Positions 1 through 56,779 of a stretch of DNA of 64,000 nucleotides are shown here, piece after piece. Origin of the DNA: Owenia fusiformis. Its lineage: Eukaryota > Annelida > Polychaeta > Sabellida > Oweniidae. The number at the start of each line of letters is the position of its first letter. Position 1 is the first letter of the stretch. Position numbers and translations under genes: made by a program. The stretch covers positions 15,315,375 to 15,379,374 of the forward strand of contig CAIIXF020000005.1 of the NCBI GenBank assembly GCA_903813345.2, written 5' to 3'. The notes beneath the pieces are model-generated. The model saw nothing but the letters and a program-made list of their open reading frames with translations, did no database searches and was not told where the DNA came from.

Positions 1-1319
1 GCACATCCATCAGATCAAATTTTTAATTGCCATGAGGCAAAATAATTTGTACTATCCTTTACTATCCCTACTATCCTTGGAAATTCCTCTCATTTTTTTA
101 TTTTTATGTTTCAGAATTTTATGATCTATTTGACCTATCCTAAGAATTTCCTGAGAAATGTCACGAAATCATAACATTTTGATTTATTTGTTTTCTTACC
201 CTTTTTCTCCAGTGTTATAGCTGCTGACGCACCCCCACCTGTCAATTTATGGTTCATATTATTTGGAATTTAACCCTGGCTAAAGAATACCTCAATAATT
301 TGTTTTATCTCTTTCTTATTAAAAGTTAAGACATCCAAATTTAACTTCTGATTTTTGACATCCAGTTTTTGACTTCTGATTCAACATGCATGCTGTTACA
401 TATTTAATTAATTAATTAATTAATTGCTATATCTCATCAAAAGATAACCAAACCAATAGCAAGGGGCCATTGTTGACTAGTATGGCATGTACTAAAATAC
501 AATAAAACATCTCTAAATGCCTTATTTTAAACCATCAAAAGCGAGTCTGGAATATTCAGTCAAAATAAATCATGATCCTGTACAAGTCATTCAGGACTAA
601 CTAGTAGATAATATTAAGGCATAATAAATCAAAAACGGTAAAATTGTTGTGCGAGAAACTGCATATAAATAAGAAACAGTAAAATTGCAGAGTGTACAGT
701 CGACCTACCAATCTATTCCTTACAACAGCAAATACAATATATCTCAAAGGATCTGTGACATGTTATATTTGGGCGAATTTTTTAAAGATTTAAAGTGCAA
801 AAATGGGAGAAAAATGTTATTACTTCTGGTGTGTTGAGGCTAATAACATCCGTTCCCTCCAGTCAGATTGGCTGATGAATCAACCTTTTTTGGGGGGAGG
901 GGCTGCTGAAATATTAAGAGGCATAATTGTAGATATAGCAAAAAGATTCTTAATTTGAAACAATTTTTGGAAGTTCAAAGATTATCTGGAGCAGTTTTGA
1001 AAATACTTTAATCCCTAACAAGGTTCAAATGACAATGTACACAAATACAAGTAATTTGTAATAATATGTAAAATATGTAAAAATGCTGTGAAAACCATTC
1101 TAGTTGAAATCTAACACAACCCTATTGTCTTACATGTAAACTTCCAGTATGACATGACATGTTTCCAATAGTGTTGAAAACACATTATTGTAACTTATTC
1201 AGACCAACACTGATGTACAACTGTGTGATGCAGTTGCATGATCCTTTAAAAAGTATGCTGTATTCATGTATCATTATGAGACACCTCAGTGGTGTTTGAA
1301 TATCTTGACATCAAATAAC
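1..1319. other. AT-rich sequence, no gene recognised
   Basis: Nothing codes convincingly here. A TTAA microsatellite lies at about 401-424. If the fibulin gene starts before the window, this is part of one of its introns. Confidence 0.5.
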
Positions 1320-1337
1320 AGTAGAGTATATATTGAG

Positions 1338-1880
1338 CACTGTTCTTTAAGGTGCAGCACTGTTTGGTAATGGTGCTCAAACAGTACTGTTAATTAAGTG
1401 CTGTTAAGTGCTGTTTGAGTGTATAAATAATAGTACTGTTTAGTGCAATTAAGTGCTTTAAAGTGCTATTTGAGTGTATATAAATAACAGTACTGTTTAG
1501 TACAATGAAGTGCTTTAAAGTGCTGTTTGAGTGTATAAATAACAGTACTGTTTAGTACAATTAAGTGCTTTAAAGTGCTGTTTGAGTGTATAAATAACAG
1601 TACTGTTTAGTACAATTAAGTGCTTTAAAGTGCTGTTTGAGTGTATAAATAACAGTACTGTTTAGTACAATTAAGTGCTTTAAAGTGCTGTTTGAGTGTA
1701 TAAATAACAGTACTGTTTAGTACAATTAAGTGCTTTAAAGTGCTGTTTGAGTGTATAAATAACAGTACTGTTAGTGCAATTAAGTGCTTTAAAGTGCTAT
1801 TTGAGTGTATAAATAACAGTACTGTTTAGTACAATTGAGAGCTTTAAAGTGCTGTTTGATTGTATAAATAACTTAACTGC
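1338..1880. repeat. 55-bp tandem repeat
   Basis: About nine copies of a 55-bp unit containing cagtactgtttagtacaatt and gtgctttaaagtgctgtttg. Central copies are nearly identical and outer ones degenerate. Unit spacing was measured as 55 (1543 to 1598). The unit contains short palindromes such as AGTACTG and TTTAAA. Confidence 0.88.
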
Positions 1881-2235
1881 ACTTGTATTGTTTCTGACAT
1901 GGAAGAGTATCATAATGTTACAAATGGTTTAACAGGGAGATCATGATCTCCAAAGTATGTTGTGGTGTAAAGGGCAGACAAAATATGTTATACATGTCCA
2001 TATTCTGTTTTCCTGTCTGATTTATGCTCCTCTGCTCTACAACATATAGCGTCTGTAAATACTGTAGTACCATTCCTTTAAAATATAAAATAGAAAGTAC
2101 TATTCCTTTAGAATACAGAATAAAAAGTACCATTCTCTAGAATATAAAAAAAATAAATACATTATAGTACCATTGCTCTAGAATTTTAAAATAAAATGTA
2201 TCATTCCTTTAGAATATAAAATGAATTATTTAATT

Positions 2236-3407
2236 ATCCCATCGAACGAAGGGATATAGGGAACGCCTCCGTCCGTCCGTCCGTACGTACGTCCGTACGT
2301 CCGTCCGTCCGTCTGTCCGTCCGGGCAATAACTCAAATACCGTTGGCCCGATTTTGTTCATATTTTGTACAAATATAGCCTATGGAGGTAGAAGTTCTGC
2401 TCGAAAGCCGATTTTCAAAATGGCCGCTCATTTCAAAATGACGGCCATTTTAGTGACGATTTTACAGTAATTTAGGTGCAATATGTAAAACTGTAATAGC
2501 AATATGTTTTAAATGTAAAAAAATTATAAAGGACAATAATAATGCTACAAATGTAGATATTTAAGAAGCACATGGCAGCCATCTTGAAAAATGGCGGCCT
2601 TTACTTGTCATTTTACGATTTTTGCTGTAACTCAAAAAATAGTGGAGCGATTTTGTTCATATTTGGTATGTCAATACTATAAGCATTGCACACTGTCTAA
2701 AGACACTTTTGGTAGAAGGCGGCCATTTTTCAAAATGGCCGCCATTTTAATGTATTTTACTATAACTCGAAAAGTAGTGGAGCGATTTTGTTCATATTTG
2801 GTATGTGAATACTATAAGCATGGCACTCTGTCCTATGACACTTTTGGTAGAAGGCGGCCATTTTGAAAAACATTTTGAAAAATGACCGCCATTTTAACTT
2901 ATTTTACTATAACTCGAAAAGTAGTGGAGCGATTTTGTTCATATTTGGTATGTGAATACTATAAGCATGGCACACTGTCCTATGACACTTTTGGTACAAG
3001 ACGACCATTTTGAAAATTGTCTATTTCTAATGACACTTTTGGTAGAAGGTGGCCATTTTGAAAAATGGCCACCATTTTAACGATTTTACTATAACTCGAA
3101 AAGTAGTGGAGCGATTTTGTTCATATTTGATATGTGAATACTTTAAGCATGGCACATTGTCTAATAAAACTTTGGGGAGTAGTCGGCCATTTTGAAAAAT
3201 GGCCACCATTTTTATGTGTGTTATTTTACAAGTACGTGTGCAATTTTTCAAATATTTTAGAGGTGGCTTCTTAAAAGCATATTATTTCTTCTGATGACAA
3301 CTTGGCTAGAGAGCAACCATTTTGAAAATGGTGGCCTTTCTGGTGTGTTGTTTTATGATATTTGCTATGCGTTTGTAAAAATGCCAGCCATTTCTGTTCG
3401 ATGGGAT
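2236..3407. mobile_element. Non-autonomous TIR element with internal 150-bp subrepeats
   Basis: The ends carry inverted repeats ATCCCATCGAAC and GTTCGATGGGAT. Inside are a CCGT-rich microsatellite (2267-2325) and several tandem copies of a unit of about 150 bp. Each unit pairs ggccattttgaaaaatggcc with an agtggagcgattttgttcat segment. Similarity to the copy at 17085-18260 continues slightly beyond the right terminus, so the exact end is uncertain. Open frames here are by-products of the subrepeats. Confidence 0.75.
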
Positions 3408-3537
3408 TCGCTACGCTTTGGCGTTGCCGTTGTTCTGGTTATTATAAACTATTTTTTAATTTAACTTAGATTTTTCTTTGTACATGGAACTTGTCTTTTA
3501 ATAAAACTGGAACATTACGTAATTATTTGTAATTAGA

Positions 3538-3724
3538 GTTGCAAACTGGGAAGTTAGGCAAGGGATGCTGGGATATTAAATGATCCTCCTCTGTTTGTCA
3601 TTGCAGGAATGTTTTAACTGTTGCAAACTGGGAAGTGACAGACAAAGCACACTGGAATATTATATGATTCCCCAGGCAAGGGATGTTGGGATATTAAATG
3701 ATCCTCCTCTGTTTGTTGTTACAG
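3538..3724 (+). pseudogene. Degraded tandem copies of the anaphylatoxin exon and its acceptor
   Basis: The string GCAAACTGGGAAGT, from the exon at 3725, recurs twice upstream, with the same polypyrimidine and AG context (ctctgtttgt then ACAG or GCAG). The copy at 3607 reads ECFNCCKLGS, with one module Cys changed to Phe, then loses similarity. Read through, it stops at a TAA just after position 3724, so it looks like an inactive pseudo-exon. Confidence 0.7.
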
Positions 3725-47182
<43,458 letters not shown>

Positions 47183-50100
47183 GGCAAATTGCAAGGTGCT
47201 TCTGTATGGACATAACGCGCCATGGTAATAGCCTTACCAACATTTTACACAAAATATTTTTTCCACTGAACCTGTAAATTATGTCCCATATAGTGGTATA
47301 CAGTGTTTACTACCCTATTTGGCTTAAGTTTGCCTCATCTTATTTGATAATGATAAAGATGATGGAGTTAGTTTGGAAGTTAAAATAAAAGTTGATACCC
47401 GGGAGTTGATAATGCGATGGAGAACTTTTGTCTTCAATCCATAATTTTTATAAATTACATATAGTATATTTACTACTTGATTGAATGAAGAGACTTCAAA
47501 TTAAATGTAACCATGTGATTTAATATTTTTAATGTTCAGTTTTAGTTCATGGTATTTAGACAACAAACCCCATACAGCAGAAAAAAGGGTTTTGCAATGG
47601 ATGTAAATATTTTGATACAATACGGTATATAAAACTTATCTACAAATCTTATATGATTTTCCCATGACAAGTATGAAATATGGTGGACAAAGCATGTTGA
47701 TATTATTTGTATTTAAAAATATGTTGGTAAAATAAAACCTTAAAGAAGCAATGTCTGATGTGTACCCCCATAAAATTTTTGTATTGGAGATGTAAAACAG
47801 TTCCACCCATCTACTTACTAGCTGTCAGATATCGATTCCAATGTTTATGGTTTCAATTTCATGGTTGTATGCAGAAATGAATTATTAACTGGACGGTTGG
47901 AAATTCAAAAAGAATTTAAAAACCCACTCAGAATCTGATTGGCTGCCTGGGTTCAAGTCACATGACAGGTGAGATTTCCCTCGATGGTAGCTTTTAGATG
48001 GTAGATGTTGATTTTCTCAATATATTGGCACTACTGTAAGTTGGTCTCAAGATAAATGTAAGGAATGTAAGATAAGCAAGTATAATGCGACATCACTGCA
48101 GACATTGCATCTTTAAAGTAGAAAAAATAAAAAGATTTAAAACATTTTTAAACATGATTTAAATAAATTCATGCTTTTCACTTTAAACCAACATTTACCA
48201 ATTCTGCCGTATGTACATTTGCCATCTACTTATGATTGTAAAAAAAGAATTATTTTATCCATAAGTATGTAATATTAGTCATGACCAAAGTTGTGTCAAC
48301 TTTGTAAATGTATTATACATGTATTTTATATACTTATATTTTAGTTACATTGTTTAATGTATTTTGCAATCAGATTAGCAGTAATTTGTGTAGGGCAATC
48401 CATTTTGAAAAATGTGGACATAGCAAATATTGTTTATACACAACAGTAAATATGACACTCGTTCTTTTGAAAAATACCTTAATCGAGTCTTGTCACATTA
48501 TTATTTTCAGTGTACATGTACATTGTATGTTGTTATGTATGTACTTGCAATCCTTTTGGCTTTATCATTATGTGTTTGCAATCAGTATGGTAGTTGAACC
48601 TTGTCATGTTATTTTTATGTGCCTTGTAATGTATGTATTTCCAATCCATGTGGCCTTATCAATCAATTATGTAGTGTGTATTTGCAATCAATTTTAACAT
48701 TTATAACTAGTGTCACTATTACAATCCAATGATTGTTTCTTTTCTAGTCATTTCTCCAGGGTGTACATATTAATTGATCTTGCATTGAATTTTATAGTTC
48801 ATGATTATTTAATACCAATCTAGTCACTGAGTGGTTGAAACCTTTTGATATAATGTAATTGTATATGAATTATGTGTTGATTAAATATTAAATTTATTTA
48901 TATTATCCTATGATTCCATATGTTTTGTTTGCTGTGTTGTTCAGATACATTTAGTAGAGTTTAGAGTGTGAATCAAGCGTTGCAAAGTATTTGATATACA
49001 TTATGGAGTGCATATTTCCATTTGGCGGTCTCAATGTTTTTCCAGTGAAATTATGAGTAATTACAAGTTTTTATTTTTCCTTGTATTAAGTATGAAAGCA
49101 ATTTGAGGGATTAAATGTGGAAAGTTGACAATTTGGAAAGGAGGAAAAATTTGGATGAAAATGTACAATTTGAGGAAAGAATTCAAAAAGATTGCTTTTT
49201 TGAAAATTCAGAATACAGTAATAGTTCGGCAAAACTCTATCTATGGGACACCTGTATGTGTCCTGCTCCCCCAAGACACAGTTTCTATGTCCTGCTGTTA
49301 TATGTTCATGTGCTGAAATCTCACTCATTACATGGCAAAGTATAAAGCAAGGGTTTGACTTGCATGTACAAGCTACATAAAGACATATTTGCAAACTATC
49401 TTTCTTAGATTTGTTTGATTCTACATGCCTTAATACAAAGGTCTCATATTCTGTGTCAAAACACTACAAGTTGCAGTTAGTTCTACATGTAGATACCATT
49501 AATATATAAGGCAACTACCGTTTAAATGTCTGTTTAGCAAAATATTTATGAAAGATGTTCCAAGTACATAATAAGGCCCTTATGTTATACTTAGTCAGAA
49601 AGTGTACAAATTGTGAAACACTTAAAAATACAAGAAAATGTTTGACTATGGAGTTTTGGATTATTGTGTAAATCTTGATATTGTGTCGATAAACTATCAT
49701 ATAATTTGTAGCGGCCTTAGAGAAATAAGTCATTGGAGGGAATAGGCATTCAATGATGATTATTACAAACCTATGACTGCAATTCACTTGTAATGCCAGA
49801 ACGCCTTTACCATGGCAACAGATATAGCTTAATTAATCAACGATGTGTTCTCAGTGATGTAATTACATCAAACCTGTTTGAATTATCGTGGTTTTCATGT
49901 TTTAAATCGCACTAGAGTATTGGTATAAAAAATCACAAACATCAAAATTATTACAACGTGAGGTCAAGCTTTCAGATTAGGAGGTGTTCACATTTCGAGG
50001 TTTTTGCATTCGCGAGATTCCAGATTCTGAAGAAATGTGAACACATTCTCGGTACAAATTTATAGTTCATTTGACCACATAGCTTCATGGCATTTCAGAA

Positions 50101-50267
50101 ATTTCAAAATTTGATTCAAATGAATCTAGTCATGCTGGAAAACCCTATTATAATCAAGACCATTCAGGTTTTCTCCCCAAAGTTTTGATATCATAACAAT
50201 ATTTGAGCAATTTTGTATGAAACGTGAAATTTTATGAAAAGTGTTCAGATTAGATAGGTTAATTTTT

Positions 50268-50415
50268 CAAAGATGACTGTTCTCTGTTCAAATTGAGAGG
50301 TGTTCACATTTCAAGTTTTTTTTAACATAGGAGGAAAAAATGGGACCGAAAAAAAAGTGTTCAGATTGGGACGTGTTCGGATTAGCCAGGTGTTCAGATA
50401 TACAGGTTATACTGT
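50268..50415 (-). repeat. Dispersed repeat, intergenic copy
   Basis: Read on the minus strand: acagtataacctgtatatct, gaacacctggctaatccgaa, cacgtcccaatctgaacac, then cggtcccatttt. Clearly related to 37249-37400. Confidence 0.68.
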
Positions 50416-51026
50416 ATATTAGCATACCTTCATGCAGTACGCTTTTGTGTAGCATTTTTTAGCTTGTGATAAACCATACACCACATGGGGTGTCTATCAC
50501 TACTATGTAAATATGCATGTTTATATGATTTTAATAAATAAAAAACTGCAAGTCCCCTTTGATAGCATGTTAAAGCATGTTTATCTATTATGAATATTAA
50601 TTTTGCTCTACAAATAAAATAGGTCTGAAATTCATAAACACGTCGTCGAAAAGGCGACGTTCGGTTTTTGGATGGATACTCTAGTCTACTTTCGATTGGC
50701 AGACCAAAAGTGTTACTTACAATAATCACTTTCTCCTTCAACACAAGATTGAAAACGATCATTGTCATAGAGACGACGATGCGTTATTAGGACATGAAAA
50801 ATTAATATGTTTCAATGATCAATAACTGTGCTCAAGGAGATGACGACTCTTGGAGTTAAATTTTTGGGATTATGCTCATAATTGAAATGATAATTGATTC
50901 GGACTTATAATTAGGACTGGAAACAACTGGCATGATTTTTTAAAATTGCTCCCTACATTTCCATTCTCTACCATTCCTTTCTACTTCCAATTTCGTCGAA
51001 AGTAATTTGCCGGCAGAAGAGTTTTT

Positions 51027-51230
51027 GTGTCACCATCGGACCACATGTGACGACATATAGTCTCCAATTCTTATGTCACCACCAGACCACATCATGTGGA
51101 GGCATATTGTTATAGTTTCCATTTTTGTGGACGGTGTTATGTGGTTGTTGTTTGGTGTCCGGCGGTTGGTGTTAAGTTTCTGTAACAAATGGCAGGTGGT
51201 GGCATTTTCCATGTTGCCTTGTGTTTCTAA
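51027..51230. repeat. Palindrome-headed repeat, intergenic copy
   Basis: Contains a doubled head (gtgtcaccatcggaccacat and atgtcaccaccagaccacat), the gtggacggtgtt body and aacaaatggcaggtggtggc. It lies before the calmodulin-like gene. Confidence 0.75.
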
Positions 51231-52278
51231 TGTAAGTTCATTTATATGGACATGATTTGTCTTGAATTTACATTTTTCAATTATTCTCCAATAATGAGTC
51301 ATTGTTTATGTGATGTCTGGTTGGTAAGGCCAAATCTAACTATTACTATTTAACATATTTAACAGTTTCTTCAATCGAACTCTCACAGCGCAAACAAATC
51401 CCCAATCCAAACAACAAACTAAAATGCCTCTTTCACTCGGATAAACATTCTCGTGAAAGGCTAGGAAAACTAACAATTCAAGCACATATTTAAACGTGTT
51501 GCCTTTCACTTACTAATAGTATAACTACCAGAGAAACAACCACCAGGATTCGACGGAGACCATGATACTATACTTGGAGAACATTTTTCAATCTATTACA
51601 ATTAGATTTTAACCACAGCGTTAAAATATTAAGAAAATTGACTTTGGGATTGAGATACTCTTGTATTCTCTCTGAAATATTATGTAATTGATTGAATATC
51701 GTATATGAATCACAGGACTGGAGGCTCCAATCCTCCGCAAGAGCAATTAGTTACCAGCTATTGCATTAGACAACAAATCATCTAAAACTGCAGCAGCAAC
51801 AGAACCTTCATCATCCCGCTGATGGATGCATATGCTAAACAATAATGATAGCTGAAATGATGCAGGTTGACGCAACAGCCCTAACGAGATAATAAACATC
51901 AAAGAAGGGAACACACGAGAAGGATAACCTCTTGTTTTCGGATTATCGCCCCGGGATTATCCTACGTTATCTCAAGTACAAATACTAATCAAACTTACCT
52001 GGGCAACTTCTATTAACACCAGGATTGGTACGATTTGTGTTATTTATTTTATCAGATATCAACAAGAGCATTGTGTAATATATCAGAAAGCTATTGTGCC
52101 CACTAAACAGTGTCACAAGAGGACAAAATTAACAAGAGCGAAAGGCATAACATTATTGTTGGCACGAGGAGGATTTTGTGAGATATGAGCACAACGTAAT
52201 ACGTGTACTAAGTTCATATCAATGACAAAACCGAACACAGGTCTACTGTAAATACTATAATATATATTAAAGATCAAC

Positions 52279-52299
52279 ATGATGAATCAAATCACCCAG
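52279..52299 (+). CDS. Calmodulin-like exon 1 (start)
   Basis: ATGATG start, seven codons (MMNQITQ), phase 0, donor GTAAGT directly after. The 5' untranslated part upstream is not delimited. Confidence 0.85.
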
Positions 52300-55200
52300 G
52301 TAAGTTACCCTATGATCGAACTTACCACATATTAATACTATTTCTAATTGGTTATTTTACTTTATGGCCTGTATTTTGGAAATTCTATGCTATAATGGTA
52401 CTTGTCGTGATAGCCTTATATATAACTTTTATTGAAATCTATTTTCTCTTCATTTGTTAGGAAGGAGTGCTGACCGAACAAGACATAAGAGGTAAGAGAT
52501 AATTAAGCATAAAAGGAAATCAAGCATAAGAGGTAAGAGGTAATTAAGCATAAAAGGTAAGAGGTAATTCAGATATTTGCACTATCTTTTAATGGGGACG
52601 AGAGATGGGACGTCATTACTAGAACTCTTCATTTACGTCTATTGTTCTTTTACTAAGACGTCATAGTTTCCTTAGTTACTTTAATTAAATTAGTAATTTG
52701 AATCTTTCTAGTAATGAGATTATGATCCGTTATGTACAGGGTTCTCATTAAATATGGAAGCCATTGTTAAAAATCATGACTTTCTGTTGATCAACCAATA
52801 CAACATGTCATAATATTGTGAATAATCGATTAACGTTCCTTTAAAATGATATATAAAATGCTTATTCAATGAAATCAAAGTATGTTACGTCTTAAATTAG
52901 AGAAGGAAGCTGGAGTTTATTCCTGGTAAGCACACAACCAGATATCTGGCAAATGCCAAATTCCATATGTCATTCAGCTATACCAGATCTAGAGAGTTCA
53001 TATTTAAAATGTTTTGCAGATAACAATATAGTTTATCACATTATTCACTGTTCCATTTTGCTTCAGAAAGAATTTATTTTGGGAACAATTTTGATACCTT
53101 AAAGGTGACAGATACTTTATAGGTGACAGATACAATAGGTGACAGATACTTTAAAGGTTACAGAAAGGTGATAGATACGTTATAGGTGACAAAACTTGAA
53201 AATAAGTTTCGAGTCAGTCAATCATAACTGGAGTTTCAAGTAGTAAAAAAATAGTTCAAACTCAAATCCATCCATATAGCCTTGACCAAGTCGGTATCCT
53301 TTTACTTATCTCATCTTGAATTATTACCATAATAGAAATCAAAATAAGTAAAAGAGACCGACTTGGGCAAGGCTATCAAATCCAATAAATTGCAAATTGC
53401 ACTCCAAGGGAAGCTAATGTGGGAAGACTGTAACATAAATAAATATTTTTAAAACCACCAATTCCGACATTCACCCTGGTCCCACTTAATGTACAAATTG
53501 ATTCTCAAAGTCAGCCATAAGTGCTCAAATATATTTACAGTGACATTGGACTGTATTATGTGACACGCGAGGATTTTCTTGTCTCTCTGATTAATTAGAG
53601 AATTCAAATTAGGCTCATCAGTTTGTTTGTTAATGGCTTCAATTATCTAAGAAACATATAGAGCGAGAAATGAAGTTAATTCGGATATTTATTATAAGCA
53701 GGACATGACACAAGCACTAGTAGATAATACAGAAATAGAATCAATATGTTTTTCCTTTTTTGTTATTCATTTAAGTTGTCTTTCGTTTTGCATATACCGC
53801 GGAATAATACCGTTACGGATACGATGTGGCATTTTTCAAAATCTCGATACTATTTGGCGAATAACACAGTTTTACAGTGTCAGTCACTGACTGATTGGCT
53901 GATTGGTTGATTTGAGGCCATGTGATCCCATGCGATGTCAAAGTTCAGTAGCCACATCAGTTATATCCCATTGTCTCCCGAAAGAGAAACCTCCTAGTTC
54001 AATGCCATAATCCGGTTTACAGCAAGGTCATTCACTCCCCGCCGCGATGTATCTGATTTGGAAAAGCGACACGTTTCCTTGTTCGTATCCGCAAACGACC
54101 GTGTTCAAGCCTGTATGTGGCTATTATTGTCGGTGACATTTACTTTATAACTTGGGTCATCTTAACATATCAATTGATTATTTCAAGAAACGCTTTTTCC
54201 CTAAATTGACCTTCAAAGAGAAATATATTCTATAAATGTATCGAAATGACATTTTAATGTAATGAAAGAAGCATTTCATATCTGAATCTTATGATCTGTG
54301 ATTTGAAAAGGCAATGTTCAAATAACACACAGATTTTCTTTTAATTTCAGAATACCGAGAAGCCTTCCAGTTGTTTGATAAGGATGGAAACGATAGTATC
54401 AGTGCTTCTGAACTTGGAGTGGTTATGCGCGCCCTCTATCAGAACCCAACGGAGAATGAACTGCAGAACATGCTCAATCAAGTCGATAAAGACGGTAAAA
54501 GGATTTGTATTTTTGGATTGATTCATATTAAGTTTTGTTCATCAACATGGCTTAATATCGCCCAACCGATACTCATCTTCATGTTCTTCTTAAATGATGT
54601 AGTCATGATTTGCAAAGTTCATTTTTTGAAAAATTCCAGGGGGTTCACTTTTGGCAATTTTGGTCTAAAAATGGCCAAAATGCTCAGAATGCTGAAAAAC
54701 TGCATGATTTTGAAAGAATGTTCCCCCTGGCTAGATATAGTACCATTCGAGGCTTCATATATAAGTTGTAAAATAACGATTTTTTAACTTGTACGGGTAG
54801 ATACATGTATGAAAAAGAAAATGAGCTGATACACGCTGCATTGACGACCAAAAATAATCAATTGATTCCTCACGCTTCAAGTATTTTCTACTCCTCCTTC
54901 AAATGAATTTCTGGCATATTTCTGTCACGCATGGCTTTTGCAATCATATTTTTACCGCGGATTCGACAACGAAGAGTTTTACGTGCTACGTGCAAACGTT
55001 TAGCTCTGTTGATTGACTCAAATCAAGGACGTCCTTGGATAAATCAATACAGGCACAAATTACCTAATCATTTTTCATTTGTAAGATAATTTGCGCAATT
55101 CCCTCTAGTAAGAATATTCCACGATGAATTACCCACATTATTTCGTTAGATCATATAAATTATTACATATCTGTGTGGGTTGTAAACTGGAAAACTGGTA

Positions 55201-56451
55201 ACCATTAACATTATGACGAATATCAAGAACAAGAAAGGAGAACGATTTTAGAATTCTTGCAACTCTTTTAATCTTCTTAAAGCAGAAATGAGTTATTTGA
55301 TAAAATATAGAAGTTATTACAGATTTCAGTTGAGGAAATGTCCAAAATTTACAGTTTTGATAACCCTTCGATTTTTAGGGTCACCTTGCAAAAAATAAAA
55401 AGGGGGTGTCACTAGTATGCAGAAAGGGAATAGGGAACATTTCCTTTTTAATTCTTGCAAGATAAACTTAAAAATCGAAGGTTATGAGAATTTTTCCGAA
55501 CTTCTCTTCGTGCCTTCTAGCCCCTTTAAATGTGATAGAATTTTCGAAACATTTTCAATTGATTGCAATTGAATCCTTTTCATTGTTTTTTTGTTTACAA
55601 GGTAATGGTACCATAGAATTCAGCGAGTTTCTAAATCTCATGGTGGAACATCGGAAAGACGGGGATGCTCTACGGGAAGACCTCCGCGAAGCATTCCGAG
55701 TATTTGACAAAGACGGTAACGGACTCATATCTCCGGATGAACTTAAGCACGTGATGACAAACATTGGAGAGAAGATGTCGCAAGAGGAAGTAAATGAAAT
55801 GATGCAGGAGGTTGATTTAAACGGAGATGGATATGTGGACTTTGAAGGTAAGAAACAAATACATGAATCATTCATAAAAATCCGTGATGTCGAATTCTTA
55901 ATAACATAGATTACTCTGGAGAATCCTAGAACTTTGTGGAAGTATGGTCCCAAGTGGCAACAATAAATCAGGCTCGTTTTTCATAAATATTTGATGAAGT
56001 TACTGAGTGTCTTGCTTGCGTGAGAAAAAAAACCTTGAGTCTCCTGACTGATGAGTTCCAATAGACTGGAAAGCATCCCGAAAATCGGACAACCTCACTT
56101 TAATAAGCCTTGTTTCATTTGTCCAAATTATTCTGTCATGCATAAGCTCAGATAGTTCAACGTCCGATGCATTTCATTTTCATTTATCAGTCTCGGACAA
56201 CACGAACATTTACTTATTAGCCATGGCCACTGGCCAGCATCTCGAAGAAACCAAAGATGCAAGCGTGCTTCTCTAGACATTTTTTCCTGAAACTCCACCC
56301 TGGTTAACAAAACAAGTTCCAATTTGCGTTTTTATGTATGTACATGTACATTAAGGCGTGTTGTGTCATGTTTCCAGAGTTTGTCAGAGTCATGACATGT
56401 CCTGATCTAGATGAACGAAGAAAAATACCGGAGAAAAGTGAAGATACGTAG
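52279..56451 (+). CDS. Calmodulin-like protein, four EF-hands, five exons
   Basis: This is a calcium sensor of the calmodulin/troponin C superfamily. Joined exons 52279-52299, 52461-52491, 54351-54494, 55602-55847 and 56378-56451 give 171 codons plus TAG, with consistent phases and GT/AG junctions. All four loops look calcium-competent: [36 protein letters not shown] and [12 protein letters not shown]. The central segment [14 protein letters not shown] is calmodulin-like, but the protein is about 22 residues longer than calmodulin, with an extra N-terminus (MMNQITQ) and a charged tail ([11 protein letters not shown]). It is therefore a calmodulin-like paralogue rather than calmodulin itself. 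Two Met are adjacent at the start. The targets and expression are unknown. Confidence 0.93.
52461..52491 (+). CDS. Calmodulin-like exon 2
   Basis: The acceptor is catttgttag and the donor GTAAGA; 31 nt, reads [10 protein letters not shown], phase 0 in and 1 out. The donor region is repeated twice more downstream (52531-52560). Confidence 0.87.
52484..52566 (+). repeat. Tandemly repeated donor region of calmodulin-like exon 2
   Basis: The junction ataagag then gtaagag is followed by two more copies: aagcataagag/gtaagagg at 52532/52533 and aagcataaaag/gtaagagg at 52556/52557. Use of the second donor would add 41 nt and bring in a TAA. Confidence 0.82.
53097..53192. repeat. Short minisatellite in calmodulin-like intron 2
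   Basis: Repeats of aggtgacagatactttat with variants, about five units. Confidence 0.75.
54351..54494 (+). CDS. Calmodulin-like exon 3: EF-hand 1 and start of EF-hand 2
   Basis: The acceptor is taatttcag and the donor GTAAAA; 144 nt, phase 1-1. It encodes [15 protein letters not shown] and the helix into the second loop, which is split by the intron at VDKDG. Confidence 0.93.
54630..54735. mobile_element. MITE fragment in calmodulin-like intron 3
   Basis: Contains gaaaaattccagggggttca, ggcaattttggtctaaaaat, aactgcatgattttgaaaga and ccccctggcta: the core and right side of the CGTAGCCAGG family, without its left end. Confidence 0.7.
55602..55847 (+). CDS. Calmodulin-like exon 4: rest of EF-hand 2, EF-hand 3, EF-hand 4 loop
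   Basis: The acceptor is gtttacaag and the donor GTAAGA; 246 nt, phase 1-1. It contains [13 protein letters not shown], the central linker, the third loop and most of the fourth loop. Confidence 0.93.
56378..56451 (+). CDS. Calmodulin-like exon 5: end of EF-hand 4 and tail
   Basis: The acceptor is atgtttccag; reads [11 protein letters not shown] and a charged tail to TAG. An AATAAA shortly downstream (about 56475) may be the polyadenylation signal. Confidence 0.9.
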
Positions 56452-56779
56452 GACAACAGGTTTATTCGAAGGAAAAATAAATATGGAATTAACAGATACA
56501 ACATATTTTCATCGGTGACAATTTCATCCTCGTGCAGTGCCCATGTAACATTACTCAGTCGTAGGACATTGCAAAATGTTGATAAAAAGATGGCGGTGCA
56601 GTTCACCTGTTATAATATATACATATGGGCTGCAATATCATCATTATATCGCTGTGCATCGTATGGCATAAACTGCTGATGTTCAAGATCTAGCAACCCA
56701 ACAACGCACTGAACTAAATGCCACTGAGACTGCCACCTTCAGATAAAGAAGTGACGTTTCTACAGGACCACACCACACA

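Larger units (their letters stand above)
47183..52278. other. Intergenic region between fibulin and the calmodulin-like gene
   Basis: No coding sequence supported. It contains probable fibulin 3' untranslated sequence at its left end, two dispersed repeats (50268-50415, 51027-51230), and presumably the promoter of the calmodulin-like gene near its right end, where no core element is clear. Short open frames at 48308, 49086, 50430 and 51030 lack family features. Confidence 0.55.

Noticed and set aside
1338-1880. CRISPR-like regular repeat
   Set aside because: The 55-bp units are contiguous with no unique spacers, and the genome is eukaryotic; this is a satellite.
2591-3251. Open frames with repeated peptide segments
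   Set aside because: The repetition comes from the 150-bp DNA subrepeats of a TIR element; both strands give similar frames.
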